A stretch of 64,000 nt of DNA from Blastococcus saxobsidens (GTDB lineage: Bacteria > Actinomycetota > Actinomycetes > Mycobacteriales > Geodermatophilaceae): assembly GCF_010682065.1 (NCBI RefSeq), contig NZ_JAAGWG010000002.1:248001-312000 (forward strand), given 5' to 3'. This document shows, piece after piece, positions 47,687 to 56,453 of the stretch. The translations under genes were made by a program, and so were the position numbers. The notes under the pieces were generated by a model. That model was not told where the DNA came from and searched no databases. It was given only the letters and a program-made list of their open reading frames with translations. The first letter of the stretch is position 1. Each line of letters starts with the position of its first letter.

Positions 47687-49651
47687 GTGGCGGAGCGGTG
47701 GCATCGGGACCGGGGCTTCCGGGCACCCGCGTGGCTCGAGGATCTGCTGCGCACCACCCCGCCACGGGTGCCGTGGCGCGACGTCGTCCGCTTCGGCGTG
47801 ACCATCCCGGCGCCCCTCGCCCTGGCGATCTGGGTGGGTGGCGGGGTCGAGGCCGGGGCCGTCCTCGGCGCCGGGGTCTTCGGGACCATGGGGGCGCTCG
47901 CGGCCTGCCTGGCGCCGCAGCCGGGCCCGCTGCGGGACCGCCTGCGCCGCACCGCCGCCGCCACCGCCTTCGGCACGCTGGGCCTGCTGGCCGGGCAGTA
48001 CGCCACCGGTGGTGGCTGGGAGCCGGTCCTGGTGATCGCGCTGCTGTCGGCCGCCGCGGCGCTGATCAGCGCGGTCAACGCGGCGCTCTCCCTCGGCGCC
48101 CTCCAGCTGCTCGTCTACACCGCCCTGGCCTCGGGGCTGATCACGCCGCTCTCGGCCGCCGAGGAGGTCGGGTTCTTCCTCTGCGGAGCGGCCTTCGCGA
48201 CGCTCGGCACGCTGGTCCAGATCCGCACCGAGGCGGTCGACCCCGACCGCTCGGCGGTCGCCGCGGTCTTCACGCGCATCGCCGACCTGCTCGGGTCCGC
48301 CGGCACCGACGGGGCGCCGGCAGCCCGGCGGGCCCTGACCACGGCGCTGAACGCGGCCTACGACCGGGTCATCCGCAGCCGCAGCCGGTCCTCCGGCCGG
48401 ACCAGGGAGCTCTCGGAGCTGGCCGGCGTGCTCAACGCCGCGGCGCCGCTGGTGGAGGGCGCCGTGGCCGCCGCCCGCGCCGGGGTGCCGGCCGATCCCC
48501 AGGACATCGCCGCGGCGCACGCGCTGGCCGCGGCGGTGGCGGGCAGCCGGCCGTTGGCGGAGGACCGGCCGCCGGCCCTGGAACAGGGACCCCCCGCGGT
48601 GCGCGCGGTGCGGCACGGCGTCCGGCTGGCGTGGAACGTCGTCGGCGATCCGGAGGAACGGGCCAGCGCCGCGGCGCTCCCGGCCGTGGAGACGACGCGG
48701 GCGCGGCTGCGCGCCGTCGCCGAGCGCACGCTGTCCAGCGCCGACGCCCGCGCCTTCGCCGTCCGGCTGGCGCTGTGCATGTCGGTCGCGGAGGTGGCGC
48801 GGCAGTACCTGCCGTTCGAGCGCCCCTACTGGGTGCTGCTGACCGTGGCGATCGTGCTCAAGCCCGACTTCGGATCGGTCTTCACGCGGGCGATCCAGCG
48901 GGGCGCGGGCACGCTCCTCGGCGTCCTGCTGGGGTCGGCGCTGCTGGCGGTGCTGCCGCGCAACGGCTGGGTGGTCGTGGCGCTCGCCGCCTCGGCCGCC
49001 GTGCTGCCCTGGGCCCGCGACACCAACTTCGGCCTGTTCTCGGTCTTCCAGACGCCGCTGATCATCCTGATGCTCGACCTGGCGCTGCCCGGCGGACCGG
49101 GGCTGGTCGGCGCCCGGCTGCTCGACACCCTGGTCGGCTGCGCCATCGTGCTGGTGTTCGGCTACCTGCTGTGGCCGCAGACCTGGCGGGCGCCGCTGGA
49201 CCAGGCGCTGCGCGACGCCGCCGTGACCTTGGACGAGTTCGTCGACGCCGCCTTCACCGGCAGCCCGGCCGAACGGCGCCGTGCCCGGCGGCGCAACTAC
49301 CGCGCGCTCACCGAGCTCCAGACGCAGTTGCAGCGCCGCCTGGCCGAACCGCCCCCGATCAGCACCCGCGCCGCCGCCTGGTGGCCGGTCATCGTCCAGC
49401 TGGAGCGCACCTCCGACGCCGTCACCGAGGCGGTGATCGCCACCCGCGGCGGGGAGCCGGCACCCGACCTCGCGCAGGTGGCCACGCTGCGCCGGGCGAT
49501 CCGCAGGCTGGAGGACGACGTCCGGGCCCACCGGGCCCCCGACGACGCGGAGCTGCACGCCGACGGCGTCCTCGCCCCGGTCGCCCGCGAGGTGGACGCG
49601 GTCCGCCGGCTGATGCGGGAGTCCGCGCCCTCCTGGCGCGCCCCGCGCTGA
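47687..49651 (+). CDS. FUSC family membrane protein
   Basis: A 654-residue protein of the fusaric acid resistance/aromatic efflux (FUSC, PF13515-type) family: two sets of about five to six membrane helices (about 35-185 and 355-500), each followed by a cytoplasmic helical domain. The second set contains YWVLLTVAIVLKPDFGSVF and RAIQRGAGTLLGVLLG, the FUSC signature. It probably exports organic acids or aromatic compounds, or modifies the envelope. The GTG start is divergent from the NIF3 gene by 63 bases. Confidence 0.88.
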   Translation: MAERWHRDRGFRAPAWLEDLLRTTPPRVPWRDVVRFGVTIPAPLALAIWVGGGVEAGAVLGAGVFGTMGALAACLAPQPGPLRDRLRRTAAATAFGTLGLLAGQYATGGGWEPVLVIALLSAAAALISAVNAALSLGALQLLVYTALASGLITPLSAAEEVGFFLCGAAFATLGTLVQIRTEAVDPDRSAVAAVFTRIADLLGSAGTDGAPAARRALTTALNAAYDRVIRSRSRSSGRTRELSELAGVLNAAAPLVEGAVAAARAGVPADPQDIAAAHALAAAVAGSRPLAEDRPPALEQGPPAVRAVRHGVRLAWNVVGDPEERASAAALPAVETTRARLRAVAERTLSSADARAFAVRLALCMSVAEVARQYLPFERPYWVLLTVAIVLKPDFGSVFTRAIQRGAGTLLGVLLGSALLAVLPRNGWVVVALAASAAVLPWARDTNFGLFSVFQTPLIILMLDLALPGGPGLVGARLLDTLVGCAIVLVFGYLLWPQTWRAPLDQALRDAAVTLDEFVDAAFTGSPAERRRARRRNYRALTELQTQLQRRLAEPPPISTRAAAWWPVIVQLERTSDAVTEAVIATRGGEPAPDLAQVATLRRAIRRLEDDVRAHRAPDDAELHADGVLAPVAREVDAVRRLMRESAPSWRAPR

Positions 49652-49694
49652 TCCTCCGGTTGCGCCGCCCGCCGCGGGGCCCTGGGATGGCGCG

Positions 49695-50690
49695 GTGCCG
49701 AGCGATCCGCCCCTGCTGACCCTGCCCCCGCTCGACGTGCCGCCCCCGCCGGGGTCGCGCGTCGTCAGGACCGACGACGGCGTCGACCTGCACGTGGAGT
49801 TCGACGGGCCGGATGGGGGCGGTGGGGCGGGTGACGGCCCGCAGGCGCCGCTGACGGTGGTGTTCTGCCACGGGTTCACCGCCCGCCTGGCGGAGTGGGA
49901 GCTGCAGCGGCGGGCGCTGCGCGACCGGGCCCGGCTGGTGTTCTGGGACCAGCGCGGGCACGGCCGGTCGGCCGCCACGCCCCTGCCGGACGCCACCATC
50001 GACCGCACCGGCCGCGACCTGGCCCAGGTGCTCGACGCCGTCGTGCCCTCCGGCCCGGTCGTGCTGGTCGGCCACTCGATGGGCGGCATGAGCATCATGG
50101 CGCTGGCCCGCCGGCGCCCGGAGCTGTTCGGCCCCCGGGTGGTGGGCGCCTTCCTGCTGGCGACCTCCGCCGGCGGCCTGGTGGAGACCGGCATCCTCGG
50201 GCGGGCGGTCAAGGTGGTCCGGTGGCTGCGGCTGCTGCCCGTCTACCTCTGGGGCCTGCAGCTGGTGGCCCCGCTGCTCGAGCGGTTCCGGCGTCGCGGC
50301 AGCGTCTTCGGCCGCTGGTTCACCCGCCGGCTGCTCTTCGGCACCCGGGCCGACGCCGACCCGACGAGCGTCCGGCTCGTCCAGAACCTGCTGGAGGAGA
50401 CGCCGTTCCCCGTCACCGCCGCCTTCTACGCGACCTTCCTCGACCACGAGGAGTACGCCGCGCTGCCGGTGCTGAGCCGGATCCCGGTCACCGTCGTCGC
50501 CGCCACGCACGACCGGCTCACCCCCGTCGAGCACGGCCGGCGGCTGGCCGCGGGGATCGGCGCGGACGCCGAGCTGGTGGTCGTGCAGGGGGCCGGGCAC
50601 AGCGTCAACCTCACCCGGACCGACGTGGTGGACCGGGCACTGCTGGAGCTGCTCGACCGGGTGGAGGCCGGACAGCGCCGGGCCGGTTGA
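49695..50690 (+). CDS. Alpha/beta hydrolase
   Basis: A 331-residue alpha/beta hydrolase with nucleophile elbow VGHSMGGMSIM, HGFTARLAEW at the oxyanion hole, WDQRGHGRS, late Asp in ATHDRLTP and His in GAGHSVNL. A broad esterase/lipase-like group; substrate unknown. GTG start. It lies 43 bases after the FUSC gene and upstream of WS/DGAT, so a lipid-ester role is plausible by context. Confidence 0.85.
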   Translation: MPSDPPLLTLPPLDVPPPPGSRVVRTDDGVDLHVEFDGPDGGGGAGDGPQAPLTVVFCHGFTARLAEWELQRRALRDRARLVFWDQRGHGRSAATPLPDATIDRTGRDLAQVLDAVVPSGPVVLVGHSMGGMSIMALARRRPELFGPRVVGAFLLATSAGGLVETGILGRAVKVVRWLRLLPVYLWGLQLVAPLLERFRRRGSVFGRWFTRRLLFGTRADADPTSVRLVQNLLEETPFPVTAAFYATFLDHEEYAALPVLSRIPVTVVAATHDRLTPVEHGRRLAAGIGADAELVVVQGAGHSVNLTRTDVVDRALLELLDRVEAGQRRAG

Positions 50691-50740
50691 CCAGCGGAGC
50701 AGCGGGGCATGCAGAGTGTGTCCGCCGCCACATGCTCAGG

Positions 50741-50769
50741 TTGCGCGTACTCCGCGACACACCTAACTT
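50741..50769 (+). promoter_or_regulatory. Putative housekeeping promoter of the WS/DGAT gene
   Basis: TTGCGC at 50741-50746, a 17-base spacer and TAACTT at 50764-50769 make a good -35/-10 pair, 64 bases before the start codon. GTGTGTC (50716-50722) and GACACAC (50756-50762) form an inverted repeat overlapping it. Confidence 0.6.
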
Positions 50770-50833
50770 CGGCGGCCAACCGAGACCGTGCGACGGCCCG
50801 ACCGAGACCAGGTGGGGCGGCTAGGAGCGAGAC

Positions 50834-52291
50834 GTGGATCGCATGAGCGCCCTCGACAGCGGGTTCTACTTCGCGGAGAGCGAGAACACACCCATGCACG
50901 TGGGCTCGGTCGCCGTGTTCGAGGGCCCCGCCCCGACCTACGGCGACGTCGTCCGGCTGCTGCTGAGCAAGCTGCCGCGGGTCCCCCGGTACCGGCAGCG
51001 CGTGCGCGAGGTGCCGCTGCAGCTGGGCCGCCCGATGTGGGTGGACGACCCCCACTTCCAGATCCTCTACCACGTCCGGCACACCGCGGTGCCCTCGCCG
51101 GGCAGTGACGAGCAGCTGCGCAACCTGGCCGGCCGGGTGCTCGGCCAGCGTCTCGACATGGCCAAGCCGCTGTGGGAGCTGTGGCTGGTGGAGGGCCTCG
51201 CCGAGGGCCGCTGGGCGATCATCTCCAAGGTCCACCACTGCATGGTCGACGGCGTCGCCGGCACCGACCTCATGCAGCTGATGTTCGACCTCTCCCCCGA
51301 CGCCGAGCACGACGAGCCGCGGGACTGGACACCCCGCCGCGACCCCTCCGGCGTCGCGCTCGTGGCCGGCGCGGTCACCGAGGCGGTGACCCAGCCGCTG
51401 CGCACGCTGACCAGCCTGCCCACCGTGGGCAGCGCCGTCCGCACCGCCAAGAGCGTGGCCGACTCCGGCCGCACGCTGGCCCAGACCATCCCCTCGCTGG
51501 CCAAGCAGGCCGCGACGCCCACCGCCCGCTCGCTCAACGGGCCCATCGGCCCCCACCGGCGCTGGGCGTGGACCGCCGGCAACTTCGACGAGTTCAAGGA
51601 GGTCCGCACCGCGCTGGGCGGCACCGTCAACGACGTCGTGCTGGCCGCCATCACCAAGGGCTTCCGCGACCTGCTCAAGGGCCGCGGCGAGCTCTCCTCG
51701 GAGAACCTGGTGGTCCGCTCGATGGTGCCGGTGTCGGTCCGGTCGGAGAACCAGAAGGGCAGCCTGGACAACCGGGTCTCGGCGGTGTTCGTCGACCTCC
51801 CCGTGGGCGATCCGGACCCGGTGTCCCGTCTGCGGACCGTCCGCGGCCAGATGGACGAGTACAAGAAGGCGATGCAGGCCGTCGACGTCCCGTCGATCAT
51901 CTCGATGGGTGACTTCGTGGCGCCCTCACTGCTCTCCCTCGGCGTCCGGGCCGCGGTGCAGGCCGGCCAGATGTGGTGCCAGGCGGTCACCACGAACGTG
52001 CCGGGCCCGCGGGTGCCGCTCTACGTGCTCGGCCGGCGGATGTCCACCGCCCACGCGTACGTGCCCATCGCCGGTGGCACCCGGTGCTCGATCGGGATCT
52101 TCAGCTACCTGAAGACGATGACCTTCGGCATCAACGCCGACTTCGACGCCTTCCCCGACGTGGACGTGCTCTCCGGCGGCATCCGGTCGGGCATCGAGGA
52201 GCTGCTGGAGTACGCGCGGGCGGAGAAGGCGACCCCCGAGGTCACGCAGCCGGCGGGCGCGAAGCCCGCGGCGCGGGCAGCCGCCCGGTGA
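50834..52291 (+). CDS. Wax ester synthase/diacylglycerol acyltransferase (WS/DGAT)
   Basis: A 485-residue acyltransferase of the WS/DGAT (Tgs) family. The active-site motif is KVHHCMVDGVAGTDLM (HHxxxDG), and the second conserved motif is GTVNDVVLAAI; VPGPRVPLYVLG is also present. It transfers acyl groups from acyl-CoA to diacylglycerol or fatty alcohol, making storage triglyceride or wax. Full length for the family. GTG start with GGAGCGAGAC upstream. It is followed by an SDR gene overlapped as GTGA, suggesting a lipid operon. Confidence 0.93.
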   Translation: MDRMSALDSGFYFAESENTPMHVGSVAVFEGPAPTYGDVVRLLLSKLPRVPRYRQRVREVPLQLGRPMWVDDPHFQILYHVRHTAVPSPGSDEQLRNLAGRVLGQRLDMAKPLWELWLVEGLAEGRWAIISKVHHCMVDGVAGTDLMQLMFDLSPDAEHDEPRDWTPRRDPSGVALVAGAVTEAVTQPLRTLTSLPTVGSAVRTAKSVADSGRTLAQTIPSLAKQAATPTARSLNGPIGPHRRWAWTAGNFDEFKEVRTALGGTVNDVVLAAITKGFRDLLKGRGELSSENLVVRSMVPVSVRSENQKGSLDNRVSAVFVDLPVGDPDPVSRLRTVRGQMDEYKKAMQAVDVPSIISMGDFVAPSLLSLGVRAAVQAGQMWCQAVTTNVPGPRVPLYVLGRRMSTAHAYVPIAGGTRCSIGIFSYLKTMTFGINADFDAFPDVDVLSGGIRSGIEELLEYARAEKATPEVTQPAGAKPAARAAAR

Positions 52292-53343
52292 GCCCGGGCA
52301 GGCAGCGGGCCGGCGGCGCGGCGGGCAGGCGGGGAAGGTCGGGCGACGCGAAGAAGCTGACGGTGGCCGTCACCGGGCCGACCGGCACCTTCGGGGCCGG
52401 CCTGGTGCCGCTGCTCCAGGACGACGACCGGATCGGGCGGGTCATCGGCATCGCCCGGCGACCCTTCGACCCGGCCGAGCGCGGCTGGACGAAGATGCAT
52501 TACCGCCAGGGCGACGTGCGCGACCCCGAGACGCTGCGGGAGGCCTTCGAGGGCGCCGACGTCGTGGTGCACCTGGCCTTCCTGATCACCGGCAACGCCT
52601 CCCGCGAGACGACCCGCGCGATCAACGTCGACGGCACGCTGAACGTCTTCCGGGCGGCGGCGGCCGTGGGCGCGAAGCGTTTCGTCTACTCCTCGTCGGT
52701 CGCGGCGTACGGCTTCCACCGCGACAACCCCGACCGGATCAGCGAGGAGTGGCCGGTCCGCCCGGCGGCCCGGTTGTTCTACGCCCAGGAGAAGGCCGAG
52801 CTCGAGCACCTGCTGGCGGACGAATCCGCCGCCGCGCCCGAGCTGGACCTGTACCTGCTGCGTCCGCCGGTGGTGCTGGGGCCGCACGCGATCGGCGCCA
52901 AGGACGTGCTCCCCGGGCCGCTGGCCCCGCTGGGCCGCAAGCTCTTCGGCCGCCCGCGGCGGCTGCCGGTCCCGGTCCCCCTGCTGGTGCCCACGCACCC
53001 GCTGCAGTTCGTCCACCAGGACGACGTCGGCCAGGCACTGCTGCTGTGCGTGGTCGGGGCAGGCCCGGCCGGGGCATACAACATCGCCGGCGACGGGGTC
53101 CTGACCGCCGCGGACGTGGCCCGGGAGTTCGGCGCCATCCCGATCCCGCTGCCGGCCGCGCCGGCCCAGGCGGCCGCCCGCGCGGTCTCCCGGCTGCCGT
53201 TCCTGCCGCCGGTCGCCGAGTGGATCGAGGCGGCCAGCCGGCCGGCGATCATGGACACCACCCGGGCCCGCGAGGAGCTCGGCTGGCAGCCGCGCTACAC
53301 CGGGCTGGAGGCGCTGCGCGACACCCTGCGCGAGGACCGCTGA
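52288..53343 (+). CDS. NAD-dependent epimerase/SDR family protein
   Basis: A 351-residue extended SDR. After a basic leader, the Rossmann loop is VAVTGPTGTFGAGLVP; VVHLAFLI, YSSSVAAYGF and the YAQEK form of the YxxxK motif follow. It probably acts on a sugar-nucleotide or steroid-like substrate; the reaction is not readable by eye. GTG 52288 overlaps the WS/DGAT stop as GTGA, which supports the start and coupling; a shorter start just before the Rossmann loop is also possible. Confidence 0.85.
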   Translation: MSPGRQRAGGAAGRRGRSGDAKKLTVAVTGPTGTFGAGLVPLLQDDDRIGRVIGIARRPFDPAERGWTKMHYRQGDVRDPETLREAFEGADVVVHLAFLITGNASRETTRAINVDGTLNVFRAAAAVGAKRFVYSSSVAAYGFHRDNPDRISEEWPVRPAARLFYAQEKAELEHLLADESAAAPELDLYLLRPPVVLGPHAIGAKDVLPGPLAPLGRKLFGRPRRLPVPVPLLVPTHPLQFVHQDDVGQALLLCVVGAGPAGAYNIAGDGVLTAADVAREFGAIPIPLPAAPAQAAARAVSRLPFLPPVAEWIEAASRPAIMDTTRAREELGWQPRYTGLEALRDTLREDR

Positions 53344-53351
53344 GGGCGGGC

Positions 53352-53382
53352 GGCGCCGGTACCCCGTTCGGGGTCCGGCGCC
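53352..53382. terminator. Strong hairpin between SDR and hydrolase genes
   Basis: GGCGCCGGTACCCC and GGGGTCCGGCGCC pair over 13 bp with one bulged T, loop GTTC, between two convergent genes. Confidence 0.7.
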
Positions 53383-53391
53383 GTCGCCGGC

Positions 53392-54303
53392 TCAGGCCTG
53401 CGAGCCGGTGAGCGCCTCCTGCCGCATCCAGCCGAGCACCTCACCGGCGACCCGGTCGGGCTCCTGCAGCTGCGGGACGTGCCCCACGCCGGACATCTCG
53501 ACGTACCGCCAGGCCGGGTGCCGGCGGGCGATGTCCCTGGCCGCGGCCACCGGCACCAGCCGGTCGCGCTCGCCGTGGACGAGCAGCACGGGCGCCCCGA
53601 TCGACGCCATCGCCGAGCGGTAGCGCCGCGGGTCGGCGAGCACCTTCAGCAGCGAGCGGGCCGCGGCGAGGAAGGCGCGGTCCATGCCCTCGACGTCCTT
53701 GCGCTCCTCGAGCAGGCCGACCGACCGGTCGATGACCTGCGAGGGCACCTGGTCGGGATCCACCCCGCACAGCTGCAGCATCTCCCGGACCCGGGCGAGC
53801 GCGGACTGGCGCTGGCGGCGCCACCCCAGGAACCGCTCGCCGACGAACGGGAGCGCGTAGAGGGCGAACGTGATCGCCACGAGCGGGTCCAGCGCCCGCC
53901 GCGGGCCGGGCACCGCCGGGTCCAGCAGCACCAGGCCGCGCACGGCCGCGGGGTGCTCCCCGGTCTCCAGGATCGAGATCATCCCGCCCATGGAGTTGCC
54001 GACCAGCACCGCGGGCTCGCCCACCACCTCGGTGAGGAAGCGGTGCAGGACGGCCACGTTCGCCGAGACGCTGGCCGTGCGGCCGCCGGGCTCGCTGCGC
54101 CCGAAGCCCGGCAGGTCGAGGGCAAACAGGCGGGCGTGCTCCCGGACGAGCGGGGCGAAGAGGTCCCAGTTGAGGTGCGAGCCGCCCAGGCCGTGCACCA
54201 GGACCAGCACCGGGCCGTCCGCCGGCCCGCCGAAGTCCACGTAGTGCACCGGACCGCCGAGGTCGACAGTGCGGCTGTCCCCCGGCATACCGTTCCCGCC
54301 CAT
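53392..54303 (-). CDS. Alpha/beta hydrolase
   Basis: A 303-residue alpha/beta hydrolase with oxyanion HGLGGSHLNW, LDLPGFGRSEP, nucleophile elbow VGNSMGGMISI, Asp in HGERDRLVP and His in GVGHVPQL. Similar to esterase/epoxide-hydrolase-like proteins near lipid genes. ATG 54303 has GAGGGGAG three bases upstream. It converges on the SDR gene and is divergent from the lipase-like gene. Confidence 0.86.
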   Translation of the reverse strand: MGGNGMPGDSRTVDLGGPVHYVDFGGPADGPVLVLVHGLGGSHLNWDLFAPLVREHARLFALDLPGFGRSEPGGRTASVSANVAVLHRFLTEVVGEPAVLVGNSMGGMISILETGEHPAAVRGLVLLDPAVPGPRRALDPLVAITFALYALPFVGERFLGWRRQRQSALARVREMLQLCGVDPDQVPSQVIDRSVGLLEERKDVEGMDRAFLAAARSLLKVLADPRRYRSAMASIGAPVLLVHGERDRLVPVAAARDIARRHPAWRYVEMSGVGHVPQLQEPDRVAGEVLGWMRQEALTGSQA

Positions 54304-54520
54304 TCGCGCTCCCCTCGCCGTTCCGGAGCCCGTACCGTGGCACGTCCTGCCAGGCGCCGCAGTGGCCGGGGGCCCCCGCAACCACGCGGAACGCCGACGT
54401 CCGATATGGCGTAGGCCACAATTCGGCAACATCTGCCCGCGTGGTTGTCTATCGCAAGTGTGAGCCAGGCCCCATCTTGGTACAGCCCTTCCACGAACGA
54501 ACGGCAGCCAGGAGGACGAC

Positions 54521-55333
54521 GTGGCACGACAGCAGGGCGACGGCCCGGCACTCCCGCTCTACCTCACCGAGCCCGGGCGGGCGGTCGCCGACTACGGCCT
54601 CTACCTGGCTGCGCGGCCGCTCGCGACCCGGCTGCCCAAGGGTGACGGCCACCCCGTGCTCGTCCTCCCCGGCCTGCTCGCCGACGACAACTCCACCCGC
54701 GTCCTCCGTGCGACGCTCCGGCGGCTCGGCTACCGGGTGCACGGCTGGGGGCTGGGCCGCAACATCGGCCCGACCGCCCTCTGCGTCAACGGCCTGCGCG
54801 ACAAGCTGGACTACCTCCACGGCCGCTACCGCCGTGAGGTGACCGTCATCGGCTGGAGCCTGGGCGGCATCTTCGCCCGCGACCTCGCCCGGCAGCGCCC
54901 CGACCAGGTGCGCCAGGTGATCACCCTCGGCAGCCCGTTCCGCATCGAGCGGCACAGCCAGACCCGGGCCGGCAAGGCGTTCGACCGCTTCGCCCACCTG
55001 CACGTGGAGCAGCGTCAGTACCCGCTGGAGTCCGAGGGCTGCCCGCTCCCCGTGCCGGCCACCTCGATCTACTCGCACTTCGACGGCATCGTGCACTGGC
55101 AGACCTGCCTCAACGTGCCCGGCGAGCGCTGCGAGAACATCGCCGTGACGGCCAGCCACCTGGGCATCGGCCACCACCCGGCGGCCATCTGGGCGGTCGC
55201 CGACCGGCTCGCCCAGCCCGAGGGGAGCTGGCAGCCGTTCAAGGCCCCGGCGTTCCTGCGCCCGGCCTTCCCGAAGCCCGCGACGCCCGCGGCCCCCGGC
55301 CCGGTCGACATCTCCGCCGCATCCGCCGCCTGA
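54521..55333 (+). CDS. Lipase-like alpha/beta hydrolase
   Basis: A 270-residue PGAP1/lipase-class alpha/beta hydrolase with LVLPGLLADDNSTRVLR, GWGLGRNIGP, nucleophile elbow VIGWSLGGIFA, Asp in SIYSHFDGIVHW and His in VTASHLGIGHHP. It has no signal peptide. A role in lipid or acyl-ester turnover fits the neighbours. GTG start with AGGAGG six bases upstream. Ends just before a dispersed palindromic repeat. Confidence 0.86.
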   Translation: MARQQGDGPALPLYLTEPGRAVADYGLYLAARPLATRLPKGDGHPVLVLPGLLADDNSTRVLRATLRRLGYRVHGWGLGRNIGPTALCVNGLRDKLDYLHGRYRREVTVIGWSLGGIFARDLARQRPDQVRQVITLGSPFRIERHSQTRAGKAFDRFAHLHVEQRQYPLESEGCPLPVPATSIYSHFDGIVHWQTCLNVPGERCENIAVTASHLGIGHHPAAIWAVADRLAQPEGSWQPFKAPAFLRPAFPKPATPAAPGPVDISAASAA

Positions 55334-55334
55334 G

Positions 55335-55397
55335 GAAGGACCCTCCTCCTCCCCACCGCTCGCAAGCTCGCGGCGGGCCCCTGGAGGAGGGCCGTTC
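55335..55397 (+). repeat. Palindromic repeat copy A
   Basis: CCCTCCTCC (55341-55349) pairs with GGAGGAGGG (55383-55391), around a core CCGCTCGCAAGCTCGCGG. The same core recurs on the other strand at 61211-61265. It also serves as a terminator for the lipase-like gene. Confidence 0.7.
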
Positions 55398-55412
55398 CAG
55401 TACGTCACGGGG

Positions 55413-55484
55413 TGGGCGCGGAGGGGTTCGAACCCCCGACCACTCGCTTGTAAGGCGAGCGCTCTACCGCTGAGCTACGCGCCC
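55413..55484 (-). tRNA. tRNA-Val (anticodon UAC)
   Basis: A 72-nt cloverleaf on the minus strand: acceptor GGGCGCG pairs with CGCGCCC, D arm TAGCTCAGCGGTAGAGC, anticodon stem CTCGC/GCGAG with loop CTTACAA (anticodon TAC, codon GUA), and T arm GGGGGTTCGAACCCC. No CCA is encoded. Confidence 0.95.
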
Positions 55485-55528
55485 CGCGGGCCCAGGGTAG
55501 GTGCCCCGGGCCCTGTGGTCGGCCCGCC

Positions 55529-55990
55529 TCAGGCCGCGAGCTTCGCGACGGCGTCCTTCCAGCCGGACTGCTCGCGCGCGTCACCGGGCCCGTTCACCTC
55601 GGTGAAGGCGACGGCACCCTCGGCGTCGACGAGGAAGGTGCCGCGGACGGCCATGCCGGCCTTGTCGTTGAACACGCCGTAGGCCTTCGCGACCTCACCG
55701 TGCGGCCAGAAGTCCGACAGCAGCGGGAAGTCGAAGCCCTCCTGCTCCTTGAAGGCCTTGAGGCTGAACACCGGGTCGGTGCTGATGGCCAGCACCGTGA
55801 CGCCGGCGTCGGTGTAGGCGGCCAGCTCGTCGCGCAGCTGGCACAGCTCACCGGTGCAGATGCCGGAGAAGGCGAACGGGTAGAAGACCAGCAGCACGGG
55901 CGTGCCCCGCAGCTCGGTGAGGGACACGACCTGCTTGTCCTGGTCGCGAAGGCTGAACTCGGGGGCGCGATCGCCGACGGAGAGGCTCAT
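55529..55990 (-). CDS. Peroxiredoxin, AhpE/BCP type with two cysteines
   Basis: A 153-residue AhpC/TSA peroxiredoxin that reduces peroxides. The peroxidatic Cys (about 45) lies in FAFSGICTGELC; a second Cys (50), five residues on, matches the resolving Cys position of BCP-type enzymes. M. tuberculosis AhpE has one Cys in this stretch. ATG 55990 has no Shine-Dalgarno and CACGAT 7 bases upstream, suggesting a leaderless transcript. Its neighbours, DUF3052 and aceE, match the Rv2238c-Rv2241 order. Confidence 0.9.
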   Translation of the reverse strand: MSLSVGDRAPEFSLRDQDKQVVSLTELRGTPVLLVFYPFAFSGICTGELCQLRDELAAYTDAGVTVLAISTDPVFSLKAFKEQEGFDFPLLSDFWPHGEVAKAYGVFNDKAGMAVRGTFLVDAEGAVAFTEVNGPGDAREQSGWKDAVAKLAA

Positions 55991-56033
55991 GACGGCGATC
56001 GTGCCGCACCGGCGGAGCGCGCCGGTGAGCGGG

Positions 56034-56453
56034 TCAACGGCGGCTGCGCGCGGCCTTCGGCGTGACCAGGCGGATGCCCGACCAGTCCTTGGCCGCGGAG
56101 ACGCTGCTGGTCTGCGAGAGCCCCGCGGTGGGCGCCACCTCGGTGACGTCGCCGGGCTCCACGTGACCCGGCCGGCCCGTCTTGGGCACGAGCAGCCACA
56201 CCACACCCTCGTCGGCCAGCGAGGTCAGCGCGTCGGTGAGGGCGTCGAACAGGTCGCCGTCGTCCTCCCGCCACCAGAGGATCACGACGTCGGCCACCTC
56301 GTCGGTGTCCTCGTCGACCATCTCGCTGCCGGAGGCCCCGATGATGGAGTCGCGCAGGTCCTCGTCGGCGTCCTCGCTCCAGCCGAGCTCCTGCACGACC
56401 ATGCCCGGCTTGATGCCCAGCCGGGCCGCCATGCCGGCGCTGTCGACGCTCAT
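56034..56453 (-). CDS. DUF3052 domain protein (Rv2239c-like)
   Basis: A 139-residue acidic protein of the actinobacterial DUF3052 family (SAGMAARLGIKPGMVVQELG and VADVVILWWREDDGDLFDAL). No function is established; the fold resembles ligand-binding proteins, and some relatives have been tied to stress responses. It always lies near aceE and ahpE, which hints at a link to peroxide or pyruvate metabolism. ATG start with GGAGGAA upstream. Confidence 0.9.
   Translation of the reverse strand: MSVDSAGMAARLGIKPGMVVQELGWSEDADEDLRDSIIGASGSEMVDEDTDEVADVVILWWREDDGDLFDALTDALTSLADEGVVWLLVPKTGRPGHVEPGDVTEVAPTAGLSQTSSVSAAKDWSGIRLVTPKAARSRR

Noticed and set aside
46778-50212. Minus-strand frame extending NIF3 to 1144 residues
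   Set aside because: The extra part is antisense to the FUSC and hydrolase genes and low in complexity; the NIF3 domain starts at 47623.
55413-55484. tRNA-Val as an attachment site of a second element
   Set aside because: No repeat of the tRNA 3' end was seen in the window and no integrase is nearby.
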